Assembly: GCA_030068075.1 (NCBI GenBank)
Contig: CM057823.1
Location: 15,844,485-15,908,484, forward strand
Length of the DNA: 64,000 nt
Source: Paguma larvata
Taxonomy: Eukaryota; Chordata; Mammalia; Carnivora; Viverridae
Reading direction: 5' to 3'
The notes beneath the pieces are model-generated. The model searched no databases. It worked only from the letters and a program-made list of their open reading frames with translations, and had not been told where the DNA came from. The first letter of the stretch is position 1. The number at the start of each line of letters is the position of its first letter. A program made the translations under genes and the position numbers. Below, in pieces: positions 10,772 to 21,520 of this stretch.

Positions 10772-12434
10772 CATGGATTGGAAGAATAAATATCGTCAAA
10801 ATGGCAATACTACCCAAAGCAATCTACACATTCAATGCAATCCCAATCAAAATTGCACCAGCATTCTTCTCAAAGCTAGAGCAAACAATCCTAAAATTTG
10901 TATGGAACCACAAAAGACCTCGAATAGCCAAAATAATACTGAAGAATAAAACCAAGGCGGGAGGCATCACAATCCCAGACTTTAACCTCTACTACAAAGC
11001 GGTGGTCATCAAGACTGTATGGTATTGGCACAAAAACAGACGCATAGACCAATGGAATAGAATAGAAAACTCAGAAATGGACCCGCAAGTATATGGCCAA
11101 CTAATCTTTGACAAAGCGGGAAAATGTATCCAATGGAAAAAAGACAGCCTTTTTAACAAATGGTGCTGGGAGAATTGGACAGCAACATGCAAAAGAATGA
11201 AACTAGACCACTTTCTTACACCACTCACAAAAATAAATTCTAAATGGATAAAAGATCTGAATGTGAGGCAGGAAACCGTCAAAATCCTAGAGGAGAAAAC
11301 AGGAAAAAGCCTCTTTGACCTAAGACGCACCAATTTCTTACTCGACATGTCTCCAAAGGCAAGAGAATTAAAAGCAAAGATGAACTATTGGGACCTCATC
11401 AAGATAAAAAGCTTCTGCACGGCAAAAGAAACAACCAACAAAACGAATAGGCAACCAACGGAATGGGAAAAGATCATCGCAAATGACATATCGGATAAAG
11501 GACTAATATCTAAAATTTATAAAGAACTTACCAAACTCCAAACCCGAAAAACAAACAACCCAGTGAAGAAATGGGCGGAAGATATGAATAGACACTTCTC
11601 CAAAGGGGACATTCAGATGGCCAACAGACACATGAAACGATGCTCAATGTCACTCAGCATCAGGGAAATACAAATCAAAACTACACTGAGATACCACCTC
11701 ACACCAGTCAGAGTGGCTAAAATGAACAAATCAGGAAACTATAGATGCTGGCGAGGATGTGGAGAAGTAGGCACCCTCCTACACTGTTGGGGGGAATGCA
11801 AACTGGTGCAGCCACTCTGGAAAACGGTGTGGAGGTTCCTCAAAAAAATGAAAATAGAGCTACCCTATGACCCAGCAATAGCCCTGCTAGGAATCTACCC
11901 AAGAGACACAGGAATGCTGATGCATAGGAGCACGTGTACCCCAATGTTCATAGCAGCACTTTCGACAATAGCCAAATCATGGAAAGAGACCAAGTGCCCA
12001 TCAACTGACGAATGGATAAAGAAGTTATGGTACTTATATACAATGGACTACTACGTGGCAATGAGAAAAAATGAAATCTGGCCATGTGTAGCAAGATGGA
12101 TGGAACTGGAGGGTATTATGTTAAGTGAAATAAGTCAGTCAGAAAAAGACAGATACCATATGTTTCCACGAATAGGTGGACTTTGTGAAACTAAGCAAAA
12201 ACCAGGGGGAGGGGAAGAGGGGAAAGAAAAAAAAGACACAGAGAGGGAGGGAGATAAAACATAAGAGACTCTCAAAGACTAAGAAAAAACTGAGGGTAAG
12301 GGGGATGAGGGAGGGGGGAGAGGGGGTGATGGGCATTAAAAAGGGCACATGTTGGGATGAACACTGGGTGTTATATGTAAACCAATTTGAAAATAAACCA
12401 TTATAACAAAAAAAAAAAATAAAAAAAAAAAAAT
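10772..12434 (+). mobile_element. young 5'-truncated LINE-1
   Basis: Starts in the middle of ORF2 exactly at the end of the left target copy, runs through the ORF2 stop at 12262-12264 and the 3' UTR (polypurine, AACACTGGGTGTTATATGTA, AACCAATTTGAAAATAAA), and ends in an A-rich tail (about 12408-12434). The flanking 16-bp duplications are identical and the frame is intact, both signs of a recent insertion. Endonuclease and catalytic RT domains are missing, so it cannot move by itself. Confidence 0.97.
10801..12264 (+). CDS. LINE-1 ORF2 C-terminal fragment, intact frame
   Basis: 487 codons from the first internal ATG. The frame is open back to the L1 start at 10772, where it reads WIGRINIVK before the methionine, so this ATG is not a native start. 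In full-length ORF2p (endonuclease, reverse transcriptase, C-terminal domain; about 1,275 residues in human L1) this would be the last part. Visible landmarks are [15 protein letters not shown] (residues about 30-44), [14 protein letters not shown] (54-67) and the cysteine motif C-X3-C-X7-H-X4-C at residues 316, 320, 328 and 333, which acts in RNA binding in L1. The YPRD and [15 protein letters not shown] blocks and the [13 protein letters not shown] end follow. The RT active site (FADD) lies upstream and is absent. No promoter is visible, so this is a retrotransposon remnant rather than a host gene. Confidence 0.95.
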   Translation: MAILPKAIYTFNAIPIKIAPAFFSKLEQTILKFVWNHKRPRIAKIILKNKTKAGGITIPDFNLYYKAVVIKTVWYWHKNRRIDQWNRIENSEMDPQVYGQLIFDKAGKCIQWKKDSLFNKWCWENWTATCKRMKLDHFLTPLTKINSKWIKDLNVRQETVKILEEKTGKSLFDLRRTNFLLDMSPKARELKAKMNYWDLIKIKSFCTAKETTNKTNRQPTEWEKIIANDISDKGLISKIYKELTKLQTRKTNNPVKKWAEDMNRHFSKGDIQMANRHMKRCSMSLSIREIQIKTTLRYHLTPVRVAKMNKSGNYRCWRGCGEVGTLLHCWGECKLVQPLWKTVWRFLKKMKIELPYDPAIALLGIYPRDTGMLMHRSTCTPMFIAALSTIAKSWKETKCPSTDEWIKKLWYLYTMDYYVAMRKNEIWPCVARWMELEGIMLSEISQSEKDRYHMFPRIGGLCETKQKPGGGEEGKEKKDTEREGDKT

Positions 12435-12450
12435 AAAGCTGGCGAGTGCT
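12435..12450 (+). repeat. target-site duplication, right copy
   Basis: AAAGCTGGCGAGTGCT directly follows the L1 A-rich tail and is identical to 10756-10771. Confidence 0.95.
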
Positions 12451-12889
12451 TTAGATGTTGTGTTGCCGCTTTACCAATGAAGTAACTGTCTAAGATTAGT
12501 AATGTCAAGAGACGACTGGCTCACTAGGTTTTGACTGCAGGAGAAGGCAGACAACAGGGAACACCACACGGGTCCTGCATATTAGAGTTGACAAAAGAGT
12601 ATTTTGGCAACTGTAAATCTCTTCTTTTTGGGTAGTTAACTTACTTTTGGGGCAAATTTGAGCCATCTCTCTTTCTTTATTCCCAGTTTCAGGGAGGCGG
12701 TCTGTATACATTTTTCGTTTGTTTGTTTTTCCATATTTATTGAGCAACTATTAGGTCGATTAACACTATGTTGTGTGCAAGAGATAAAACAAATCCTCTC
12801 TTCTTTGAAGTTTATGTTACGTCTAGTAGAATGCCATGCAAACAAGCAACCAAAGCAAAAAGGAATGCCTGAGTTTAGTGCTAGAGTGA

Positions 12890-12922
<33 letters not shown>

Positions 12923-15665
12923 AACAAAACCAAAAACAACAGAAGAGAGAGAGAGGGAGATTGTTACTCGATCATATGGGGTGAACTTCACGAGAAGACA
13001 AACTGAGTGTTGAAAACGAGTGCGAATAGGAAGGATGGAGGCATGAAGTGAAGGCGTGCTGGGAACAGGACAAGAAACATGTGAATAAAATCGGTTTGGA
13101 TCTGACTGAATGAAGGTGGTGGGAGTTTAATGCTGGCTAAAGTCTTGTGCAAAGCACAATAAAGAATATAAACTCCAATACACATAAAAAGTTGTTTACC
13201 TGAACTGAACTGCATCGGTGTGTCCTGTCCCTCAAGCTTATCACTCGTATGTCTATTTTTCCCTCTTCACCCACCAACTCCCCCTTTCCAGGCTTTATTA
13301 TGATACTGTTATAAGGACAATAATTGCACTTTTATAAAAACATACTGAAAGTCAAAAAAAGACAAATGAGCCCTTTATGTTCTCTCTGCAATCTCTACTG
13401 CCCCTATGTGGGTCCCCCCTGCGTGAGGTCTCTGGTGGCACATATTTCCTCTATCTGTTTCAAGGTGAACTAAATTTTCCGCTGAAGTAACCTGCAGACG
13501 TAGACATACTTTCTAAGCTGGTGAAGAGGACCCTCCACTAGGTCAGTAGTTTTACCCCCATCACTGTTCTTTGTGGCCAGTCATCTAGTCCTAGTGTAAA
13601 ACAGTAAGGGTAATATATTTTTATATCTATCAAGTTAATGGGCATTTCTTATACATTCTGTGACTATTTAATCAAGAATTTCATTTCCACACCATTTCTG
13701 CTTTGGTGCGTGCCATTATTCAATTTGATTAAATTCTATTCAAATTGTATTCAACCACGAATGTTTGCTGATGACCAGAAGGTCAAAGACATGAGAAACC
13801 ACAGATCTTACGGTACGGCCTGTCGGCATTACTGATAAAATAGTTCAAAGTACATGTTCTACTGAGAGCAAGTTAAAGGAAGGACTGGATATTTTTATTC
13901 TAAACGTCTCCTTGTGGATTGAAAGCGTTGATCCATTACAGACTTAGAAAGTCCGACCAAGGGGAAAATAAGAATTATGATCTCATTATTTTTAAGGTTC
14001 TGTTATTTGCTCAGAAAAAAATATATAACCTGAATGTAAACTTTACTATAGCTATAAGTTGGGAAGTAAATTAAATAATCCTAAGAAATGTCTATATTTT
14101 ATTTAATAGGAAATTAAGGGGATATTTCTTCCTTTTGCTACTGAAAATAGAAACACAGAAATAGTCTTTTGGTAGATAGTTCTCATGAACTTTGGAAATG
14201 AAACAAAACAAACAAACTCATTTCCCACCTGAAAAAAATTATAGTAATGGCAAAAAAAAATCAGATCTCTATTATTTGCCATAAGATATTGCTTGCGCTT
14301 AGTCAGAAATTAGTTTTTAACAGAATTGGCCTGCTTTTGAACAAGTATGCGTAACAACCTCTGTTATTTAGTAACACAATGCACCTATGTGTACTGCCTT
14401 TAAATGGCTATAAATGATAATATATGCATTAATTGCTAAATTTTGTGAGAGAGCAAGTAGTAGTGAGAATTCTACGATTTTTCTCACACACCACGTCTCT
14501 AGGAATATTGTGTTAAAAGCCTTCTAAGCATTTAGAATACGCTTCTTTCCACTTCCTGGAACACAACGTGCAGCAAAGGAAGAGGGTTCGGAAGAAAGGG
14601 TCACTATCTCTAAGGGAAATATGTAAGCACCACAGATGCAGGAACCACGCTGCTGTTTCCCACAAACTCCACAGCTCCTCTTGAGCACAGGAAAGGGAAG
14701 AAAAATCCTCTAAAAAATTAACCACATGTTAGTATTGAAACGTTGCCAGGAACACAGACAGCCCTGGAGGGTTTCTTTCAGATCAACATTGATGGAGTCG
14801 TGTGGTGGGTCAAGAGAATGGCACATCTTGCTCTCAGAGTTCACGGGACTGAGTATTTTTACTCGGCCAAAGAGGAAAACTCCGAAAACAAACAAACAGC
14901 AGTGGGAACGAGACCAGCAACACTAACAGTCTGACATTCTTAGATTCATGTAGAGTGAGAAAGGGCTTCACTACCTCAATCAATCTCGCATTTAATGAAA
15001 CCGCCGGAGGCAGAGGAGCTGTGTTTGGGGAGAAGGTGACATGGGCTACTACGAAGACCTCCTGGGTGAAGGAGGCTGCCGCATGCTGCTGAAGTTTTTG
15101 AAATACTGGGTCAGTACCATTATTATGCCATGTCGAAGCAAAAATACGCCACAGTGCCATGGTCAAAGTGATTGTAGTTTAACGCATATGGAGCAAAAAC
15201 AAACTTATCCTCCTAAAAAAAACACTGAAAAACTATTTCTCCCCCCTTTTTCTGAATGGGCTAATTTGACTGTATAGCTGCCCACACTTAATATTCCAGG
15301 TAATTATTAAGTAATAGTCAATTTTCTCCATAAAGAAGTTAGGGCTCTTATGTACGAAAACGTCTAACATCAAGATGGCAAGCAGTAGACACTTCACAAA
15401 TGCCTCCCTTCTTTTCTGAGCCTCCGTAGCATTTTCTAGACCGTATATTGCTATAGAGACGTGAAAGGCTTTGATTAGTAGTATCATCAACAATTGCAAT
15501 GGTAAAGGCAAACCAATAGTTTTTAGTTACCTCAATACTTATTTGTATATTGTAATAAATATCTTCATTTCTCAGATAAAATTAGTCTCACACACTCTCT
15601 GCATTCAAGTGAACCTTTTCTTGGCCTCTTTGCCTCATTTTTTCACCTTATCATCTTTGTCCTGA
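12451..15665. other. unassigned DNA with an (ACA)n microsatellite
   Basis: No gene or confident transposon. An (ACA)n repeat spans about 12891-12921 and grades into A-rich sequence. Open frames at 12658-12984, 14834-15166 (minus) and 15041-15277 have no recognisable domains. The block 14990-15180 is somewhat GC-richer than its surroundings but I cannot assign it. Confidence 0.5.
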
Positions 15666-15800
15666 GGATCACAGAATTTAAAGCTGAAGGAGGACTTGAG
15701 ACCATGTAGGGCAATTTCATCTTTAAGCGCATAGGACAACGAAGCCAAGAAGAGCCTTGGTGGGGACAAGGTAGGTCTGGAAATCAGTCATTCCGACCCT
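15666..15800 (-). mobile_element. MIR/MIR3-like SINE relic
   Basis: GGATCACAGAATTTAAAGCT, GAAGGAGGACTTGAGACC and ACAACGAAGCCAAGAAGAG follow the order of MIR3-type elements read on the reverse strand. Divergence is high. Confidence 0.45.
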
Positions 15801-16028
15801 CAGCTCTGCGTCCCCATCTTCCTCTGTCCTTCATGTTTCATAGAGACTCCTGTTGTTATAATACCACGGCCTAGGTCTCTATTTTCCTTTCTCTTAAAGA
15901 GTTGCCTACATTTGTCTTACTCTAGGATTTCCTCCAATCCTCCCTGCGGTCATTAGAACTTACCTCAAGGCTACTTACAATGAGATCCTACTGAAAAGTT
16001 TGTCATGTCATGGGGTTTTCTTAATTTT

Positions 16029-16061
<33 letters not shown>

Positions 16062-16639
16062 CTACAACTTGCCACTTTGAAGGATTAATTCCCTTTTTTT
16101 GTCTGATAGAGATGTGGCCCAGACTTTCATGTGTATTTGGGACTTCCTGCTATTTGCTTTGAGCCCACACCCTAGCACTGCTCTTTCATGACTGTATACA
16201 GATGGTGAGGGGCTTCACTCCTTTCTAGCCGGTTCGCCATGCCTTTCCACGTAAGGTCCCAGGTTTCCAGCTTGTTTCCCAAGCTGTCACCAACTACCAG
16301 TGAGCTGCCTCCTCCCACCGCTCCCTGCCGACTCCTGGCTCTCAGGGTCCCCTCCTGACATTGGGGTGTTCTGTTCGTCCTCGAGGCTTCCCACCCAGGG
16401 ACAAGAGGCCAGATCCGGAGGCTTACTCCACCCTCCTCGTTTCTCCTTTCTCTGAATGTGCATCTAGCCTAATGATGGCCACAGAATGTCATGCCAAGTA
16501 TTTCTAACTGCACAGAAACCAATTTTCTTAACATACATAAAGACTAAACAAATCTTTCTTGAGCTGTTTCTGTCTCCGTCAGCCTAAAATCTAGGCTACT
16601 CTTCCGCTCAGAATCCACTTTTTCTCCTGCTCTGTGTGG
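15801..16639. other. unassigned DNA containing a T30 homopolymer
   Basis: A run of 30 consecutive T (16030-16059) dominates this stretch. On the minus strand it would be an A30 tail, but the sequence to its right matches no element I recognise. The part at 16190-16450 is relatively GC-rich and may be an upstream part of the L2 that follows. Confidence 0.5.
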
Positions 16640-17005
16640 AAAGAACCTATCCATTCTCCAGGGCATAATTTATTAGTCATCCTCTCTATGACCCCTTTCT
16701 TACTCCCTCCTCTCTCAGAATTAACCAATCCTTTTGCACTGCCCTCCTAGGTTCCTTGTTCTGCGTTAGTCATTTTTGTCTGTTTTCTTGAAAAATGGCG
16801 AGCTCTCTGGGGTCAGGAATACATCTTGTTTCTTTCAATTGTATGTTTTTCTTTAGGGCCTTTTGCAATTTCTGCCCTTGTTAGAAACAAACTCTTAATC
16901 CTTTATTAGACTGAAGCTCTGGGATGCAGGAATCATGTCTTCTTACGCTTTTATACTCCCCGCAGTACCTAATAAAATGCTAAGTACAAGGTGGTCACTT
17001 GATAT
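16640..17005 (+). mobile_element. L2 3' region
   Basis: CATCCTCTCTATGACCCCTT, TTTATTAGACTGAAGCTCTG, GGATGCAGGAATCATGTCTT and AGTACCTAATAAAATGCTAA match the L2 3'-end order (acidic-to-3'UTR part), ending in a diverged AATA/CTCA terminus. Confidence 0.6.
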
Positions 17006-17899
17006 ACTCACTGCTCGACCATCTGGCCAGAAATCTGGTAGCAGAGTCCCCAGTTTGGTCTCAGAGGGACAAAACCCTCTGTACAAATGGCTTCTTCGAG
17101 AACAAGGGAAAGCCTATGATTAGAATGTAGAACTCAGGAAGGAAAGGCTTTTTGTTTTTCTTATTAGTCTTTGAATTCAGCGATTTCTGGGTCTCTGTGT
17201 GAGTCTGTGCTAGTGCAGAAAGATAAGGCGGCACAAGAGAAAAGAGGGATGGTAGAAGCCATCTGCAGGGTCCACACAAGTCACGGGATAAGAAAATATG
17301 TCACTGACAAAAGATGCTGTGTGCTTTAATCATAGCTTTGCTGCAAGCACACACATGGGCCTAGCTTAATGTTCCCCAAACTGGTATTGGAGGATTTTGG
17401 CAGGAATTTAGCCCTCAAGATGTTAAGAATTGTGACTTGAGAAAAATGTTTGCATAATCAAATAACTTTATGAAGTTATGTTTTCTAAGATTTTTTTGGT
17501 TTCTGTGATTCTTTTCTGAATCGTCATAATGTCCACTAGTATAGTGAAAGCTTTGAGAATTCCTAAAGTAAATAGAACTATTTAGCTTTATTTAAGCATT
17601 TCTCAAACATATCTGAGCATAGCACCTTTCCTCCAGATTTTTTTTTTTTTTTTCACAGAACACTACTTTGAGGAATGCTGACCCAACTACCTACTATAGG
17701 GTGACTTCAGAAGAAAGGTGGTCCCTGGGAGATTGTAGGGCACCCTTTTTCTAGCTTTTGAATCTCTGAGATGTAAGAATTAAGTTGTCAAAGATGGATT
17801 TCTTTCAAGGTGTCTTTCCAGGTGGAAATAGCTCCCAAAGAGCTAGAGACTGGCCAGAGCTAATGCTGAAGTATATCAGTTTGTTCTTAATTTCTCAAT
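17006..17899. other. unassigned DNA
   Basis: No gene. A T14 run at about 17640-17653 lies in a stretch resembling a diverged hAT relic (CTTTGAGGAATGCTGAC), but I cannot place it with confidence. Confidence 0.4.
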
Positions 17900-17921
17900 T
17901 CTTTTAATGTTTATTTATTTT

Positions 17922-17953
<32 letters not shown>

Positions 17954-18119
17954 ATGAGTGAGAGAGGGGCAGAGAGAGAGGGAGACACAGAATCCGAAGC
18001 AGGCTCCAGGCTCCAAGCTGTCAGCATAGATCCCGACACGGGACTTGAACCCTCAAACCGTGAGATCATGACCTGACCCAAAGTCAGCCACTTAACTGAC
18101 TGAGCCACCCAGGCGCCCC
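17900..18119 (-). mobile_element. feline CanSINE with (GA)n expansion
   Basis: Left tail CTTTTAATGTTTATTTATTT, a (GA)n run (about 17922-17949), CAGGCTCCAGGCTCCAAGCT, and a well-preserved head ending GAGCCACCCAGGCGCCCC. Confidence 0.95.
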
Positions 18120-18175
18120 AGATCATGACCTGAGCCAAAGTTGGATGCTTAACCCACTGAGCCACCCACGTGGCC
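18120..18175 (-). repeat. partial duplicate of a CanSINE head
   Basis: A second head segment (GATCATGACCTGAGCCAAAG to GAGCCACCCACGTGGCC) directly abuts the full SINE head before it, with no tail of its own. It matches 18064-18119 at most positions. It looks like a local tandem duplication or the remains of another SINE. Confidence 0.8.
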
Positions 18176-18179
18176 TTAA

Positions 18180-18406
18180 TTTTTTAATGTTTTTATTTAT
18201 TTTTGAGAAAGCGAGAGAAAGAGAGAAAGAGCACAGGTGGGGGCTGGAAGAGAAAGCAAGGGATAATAGGATCCGAATAGGATAATTGGGCTCCTCAATG
18301 ACAGCAGAGAGCCCAATGCCTGGCTCAAACTCACAATCTGCAAGATCATGACCCAAGGTCAAGTAGGAAGTCAGATGTTCAACCGACTGAGCCACATAGG
18401 TGCCCC
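18180..18406 (-). mobile_element. feline CanSINE
   Basis: Left tail TTTTTAATGTTTTTATTTAT, GA-rich segment, and head ending GAGCCACATAGGTGCCCC. It is more diverged than its left neighbour and in the same orientation. Confidence 0.9.
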
Positions 18407-18500
18407 ATATGTCAATTTTAATAAAGCACTGTTTCTCAAAACTTTAACACTAATTAAATGAGTGTTAACTACTAATTAGTTTAGTACTAATAAGCTGGAG
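18407..18500. other. unassigned AT-rich spacer
   Basis: Contains short direct repeats of ACTAATTA/TTAGTACTAAT. No recognised feature. Confidence 0.5.
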
Positions 18501-18605
18501 ATATTAAAATCTGGTTTAGTAGGTCTGTACTGGGGCCCGAGATTCTGAATTTCTAACAAATTTCAAGGTGATACTAATGATGTTGATCCTTAAAAAGCCC
18601 CTTGA
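18501..18605 (+). mobile_element. MER5A-like hAT relic, left part
   Basis: TTTAGTAGGTCTGTACTGGG, GAGATTCTGAATTTCTAACA and AAGGTGATACTAATGATG are MER5A landmarks. The element is interrupted by a SINE at 18606 and resumes with CTTTGAGTTGCAAG at about 18781. Confidence 0.65.
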
Positions 18606-18770
18606 AGGGCACCTGGGTGGCTCAGTCAGTTAAGTTTCAGACTCTGATTTTGCCTCAGGTGATCCTGTGGTCTTGGGATTGAGCCTGCCTTGGGCTCCTG
18701 AGTGTGGAGCCTGCGTGGGATTCTCTCTTCCTCTCTCTCTCTGCCCCTCCCCACCTAAATAAATACTCTT
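18606..18770 (+). mobile_element. short feline CanSINE inside a MER5A-like relic
   Basis: Head GGGCACCTGGGTGGCTCAGT, short body TGGAGCCTGCGTGGGATTCT, CT tract and a short AATAAATA tail. TTAAAAAGCCC flanks both sides (18591-18605 and 18771-18785), giving a target-site duplication of about 15 bp with few differences. Confidence 0.9.
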
Positions 18771-18785
18771 TTAAAAAGCCCTTTG

Positions 18786-19379
18786 AGTTGCAAGAGAGTA
18801 GAATGTTGAGATGGTGGAAAAGATCTGAAACTATTAGGCTATCATGGATCTCAGCCCCATTACCATTCCAGGGAAGGGCTTGTGCTCCCCAGGCAAGGAA
18901 TGCTGGGATGGTAAAACAGGGCCGGGGGCCAAGGTTCTGCAGTTTCATACGGTTGTTTGGCTCCGGTTGTGTGGTTTGCAGATCCTAATGTCTGTTCCAG
19001 CTGGATTCCAATGTATTGTACTTGAATATGATGGCCAGTGGTGGAAATGCATGCCTGTTGCCACCTCTGTCTTGAGTTTTCACTAATATTTTCCACTCTA
19101 GAAAGCTAATGGGTGTTCTGCCTGATCATTTATCTGACAATCTTTTAGTATAGTACCTTGGATAGAGTCAAAGAAGAATTGAGAAGTTTAAGAAATTAGG
19201 AAATAGGTTAGGAGAAAACTACTCCTACTGTTCTTCAAAAGTTCCTCCGTACAATGATCCTAAGCCATCAATCCAAACTGATTTTCCCCTTTCCCTCAAC
19301 CCACAGCTCATAGGCCCATTTAGTCTAGTCTCTTTCTTAGCCTACTCACATGCTATGCTAAGTTCCTGCTTCATGCAAG
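18786..19379. other. unassigned DNA
   Basis: The first few bases finish the MER5A-like relic. The rest holds no gene or repeat that I recognise. The overlapping frames at 18844-19096 have no domain. Confidence 0.45.
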
Positions 19380-19570
19380 GCATACCCACATGCTTCCTTT
19401 CTTTTGAATTCTTACCCAAATTCGAACCTAGCTCAAGTTCCGCTTTCCTCATAAGGCCTGTCCTCATCACCCCGAAGCACAGACTACAGAATATAACCAG
19501 CCCTAGGACTGTCTGTTTCCTATTCCATTTCCAACATTCTAGTCTCACAGTCATACTTTAGTTTCTTCGA
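19380..19570 (+). mobile_element. L2-like fragment
   Basis: CTCAAGTTCCGCTTTCCTCA, TAAGGCCTGTCCTCATCACC and CAACATTCTAGTCTCAC resemble the C-terminal ORF2/3' part of L2. Divergence is high. Confidence 0.45.
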
Positions 19571-20084
19571 GAACAGGGGACATCTTATTAATATTATTAT
19601 ATAATTATTTTATTTTATGCTTTTTCTAGGCTCTCACATTTTCTACTTTTATGCTCATGGGCAGCACGGAAAACTTGACTAAGGGCTTGGTTATCTCCTC
19701 TGTGAAATACAAACACTGGACTAATTTGTGGTTTTCATATTTCTTGAAGACAAAGAACCATTTATTCAAAGAATATATTATACAGTAACTCAATATGTGG
19801 AAGAGATCAAAGTAGACTCTGGTAGGGAGGCAGGGCGACATGACGGGGTGAGGGAAGGCCGAGAATTTCCTCTTCTCTGTCCTTCTACACTTTGTAGATT
19901 CTCTGCCTAGTCACAAAGTTGCACAGGAATCCAGAAACCCCTGTATTTAATGAAGTCTAAGGTATTTTGTTACTCTAAAGACTTTGATTTTAATCATTAG
20001 AGAAATTTTGCTGGTTTATTATAAAATAAACAAACACCTCATGACAAATAAAATAAAATAACATGGTAAGATCCACACGCCACC
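19571..20084. other. unassigned DNA
   Basis: No recognised gene or repeat. Confidence 0.5.
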
Positions 20085-20250
20085 ATGGTATTTAAGGTAT
20101 GGCTCAAGGAACACCTGCAGGAGAACAGTGTGATGCTTTACAGAAGTGCTAGAGCTCAGATCTCCTTCAAGGCCTACCAGATCGTGATGGGTGAGACTGG
20201 AAATTTGCAGATTACCAAGTCCCCTACAAACACTGAGGTTTGAAACCCAA
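20085..20250 (+). mobile_element. MER5A-like hAT relic
   Basis: GGCTCAAGGAACACCTGCAG, AGGCCTACCAGATCGTGATG, GGAAATTTGCAGATTACCAA and CACTGAGGTTTGAAA follow MER5A order. Strongly diverged. Confidence 0.5.
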
Positions 20251-20329
20251 TGAGTTTTAACAGTGGTGCACCTGAGGTTCAACTACTGAGTTTTGTATAG
20301 TATAAATATCTGGCCCCTACTCTCGTAAG

Positions 20330-20440
20330 TGATGTTTTAATAGATTCTGGATAAGGTCCAGGCATCAGTACTTTAAAAAAAAAAAAAAACAAAACACTTT
20401 CCGTGGTGATTCTCTGTGTACCTCCAGTTGAGACCATTGA
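20330..20440 (+). mobile_element. MER5-like hAT relic fragment
   Basis: CAGGCATCAGTACTTTAAAA, an A-rich insert, then GTGGTGATTCTCTGTGTACC and TTGAGACCATTG give the 3' half of a MER5-type element. Confidence 0.5.
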
Positions 20441-21035
20441 TATAGTATAAAGAGAGGTAAAAATACCAAAAGTTTAGAGATTCACAGTTTCTGTCATTAT
20501 GCAGCAACTTTAGCTTTGAGGTTCCTAGCAGTGAAGCAAAAGAAGATACAGTTTTATGGATCTTTTTGCCATGCTCAGTATAGTGCAGAGCAAATAGTAA
20601 TATTCAATAAGTATAATTTTATTTATTGGAAGCATATATATATATATATACACATATATTTGATACCTCTTATCATGAATGATAGGACCTCTGGTTTTAA
20701 AAAAGTTCTACTTGCTCAGAAAGTTCACTTGAAAATATTGTTATCTAAGAATAGCTCTAATAAAGCCAAAATATTTTTTGGAAAATATCCTGATACTTAA
20801 TAATGTTTAAATACTTTATTAGTTACTGAATAACAAAAAGTTCAAAGCATAAATCTCTATTTGTTTTTGACAGCTTTCATTTTTAGTATGTACGTCATAT
20901 TTAAATGCTACCTGATGGTTGCATAAGCACATAAGTGATTCTTTGACTAAACATTAGAATCTAATCATTAGAATTAGAAATCTAAACATTAGAATTAAAA
21001 ATTTCTTTAAAAATCCTGATATCCAGGCCACAATC
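20441..21035. other. AT-rich DNA with a short (TA)n tract
   Basis: A (TA)n run is present at about 20634-20658. No gene is seen. Confidence 0.5.
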
Positions 21036-21253
21036 TTTTTTTAAGTTTTTTTTTTTAATGTTTATTTATTTTTAAGAGAAAAAGAGAGTGAGCAGGAAAG
21101 GGGCAGAGAGGAAGGGAGACACAGAATCTGAAGCAGGCTCCAGGCACTGAGCTGCCAGGACAGAACCGGACATGGGGCTGGAACTCACAAACAGTGAGGT
21201 CATGACCTGAGGCAAAGTTGGACACCTGCCCGACTCAGCCACCCAGACGCCCC
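21036..21253 (-). mobile_element. feline CanSINE with target-site duplication
   Basis: T-rich tail left, GA segment, CAGGCTCCAGGCACTGAGCT, head ending CAGCCACCCAGACGCCCC. GGCCACAATC (21026-21035) and GGCCACACTC (21256-21265) match at 9 of 10 positions. Confidence 0.92.
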
Positions 21254-21265
21254 ATGGCCACACTC

Positions 21266-21520
21266 CTGAACAATTATATCAGGATCTCTGGAGATGGGCT
21301 CTAAGCATCAGTATTTTATAAAGCTCTCTACGTTATTCCAGTGTAAAGTTAGGTTCTTGCTTCCGTCAGTAGTTCTGAAAGTAGAGAATGCATGACAGTT
21401 ATCTGGGAGTTTAATGGAAATACAAATTCCCCACAACCCTACAACTAAGATTCAGATCCAACAGGTTTATCTGAAATTTAGATGTGCTTGCACTGCAGGT
21501 GATCTCTGAGAAACAAAGGC
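21266..21520 (+). mobile_element. MER5-like hAT relics
   Basis: Two short blocks: ATCAGGATCTCTGGAGATGG/TAAGCATCAGTATTTTATAA and GACAGTTATCTGGGAGTTTA/AGGTTTATCTGAAATTTAGA/GCACTGCAGGTGATCTCTGA. Each follows MER5-type order. They may be one element rearranged or two elements. Confidence 0.5.

Noticed and set aside
10801..12264. 487-codon open frame as a host gene
   Set aside because: It is the C-terminal part of LINE-1 ORF2 within a 5'-truncated insertion flanked by target duplications.
15017..15110. Possible exon with GEGDMGYYEDLLGEGG in frame
   Set aside because: Downstream GTCAGT is a poor donor and no polypyrimidine acceptor fits; no family recognised.
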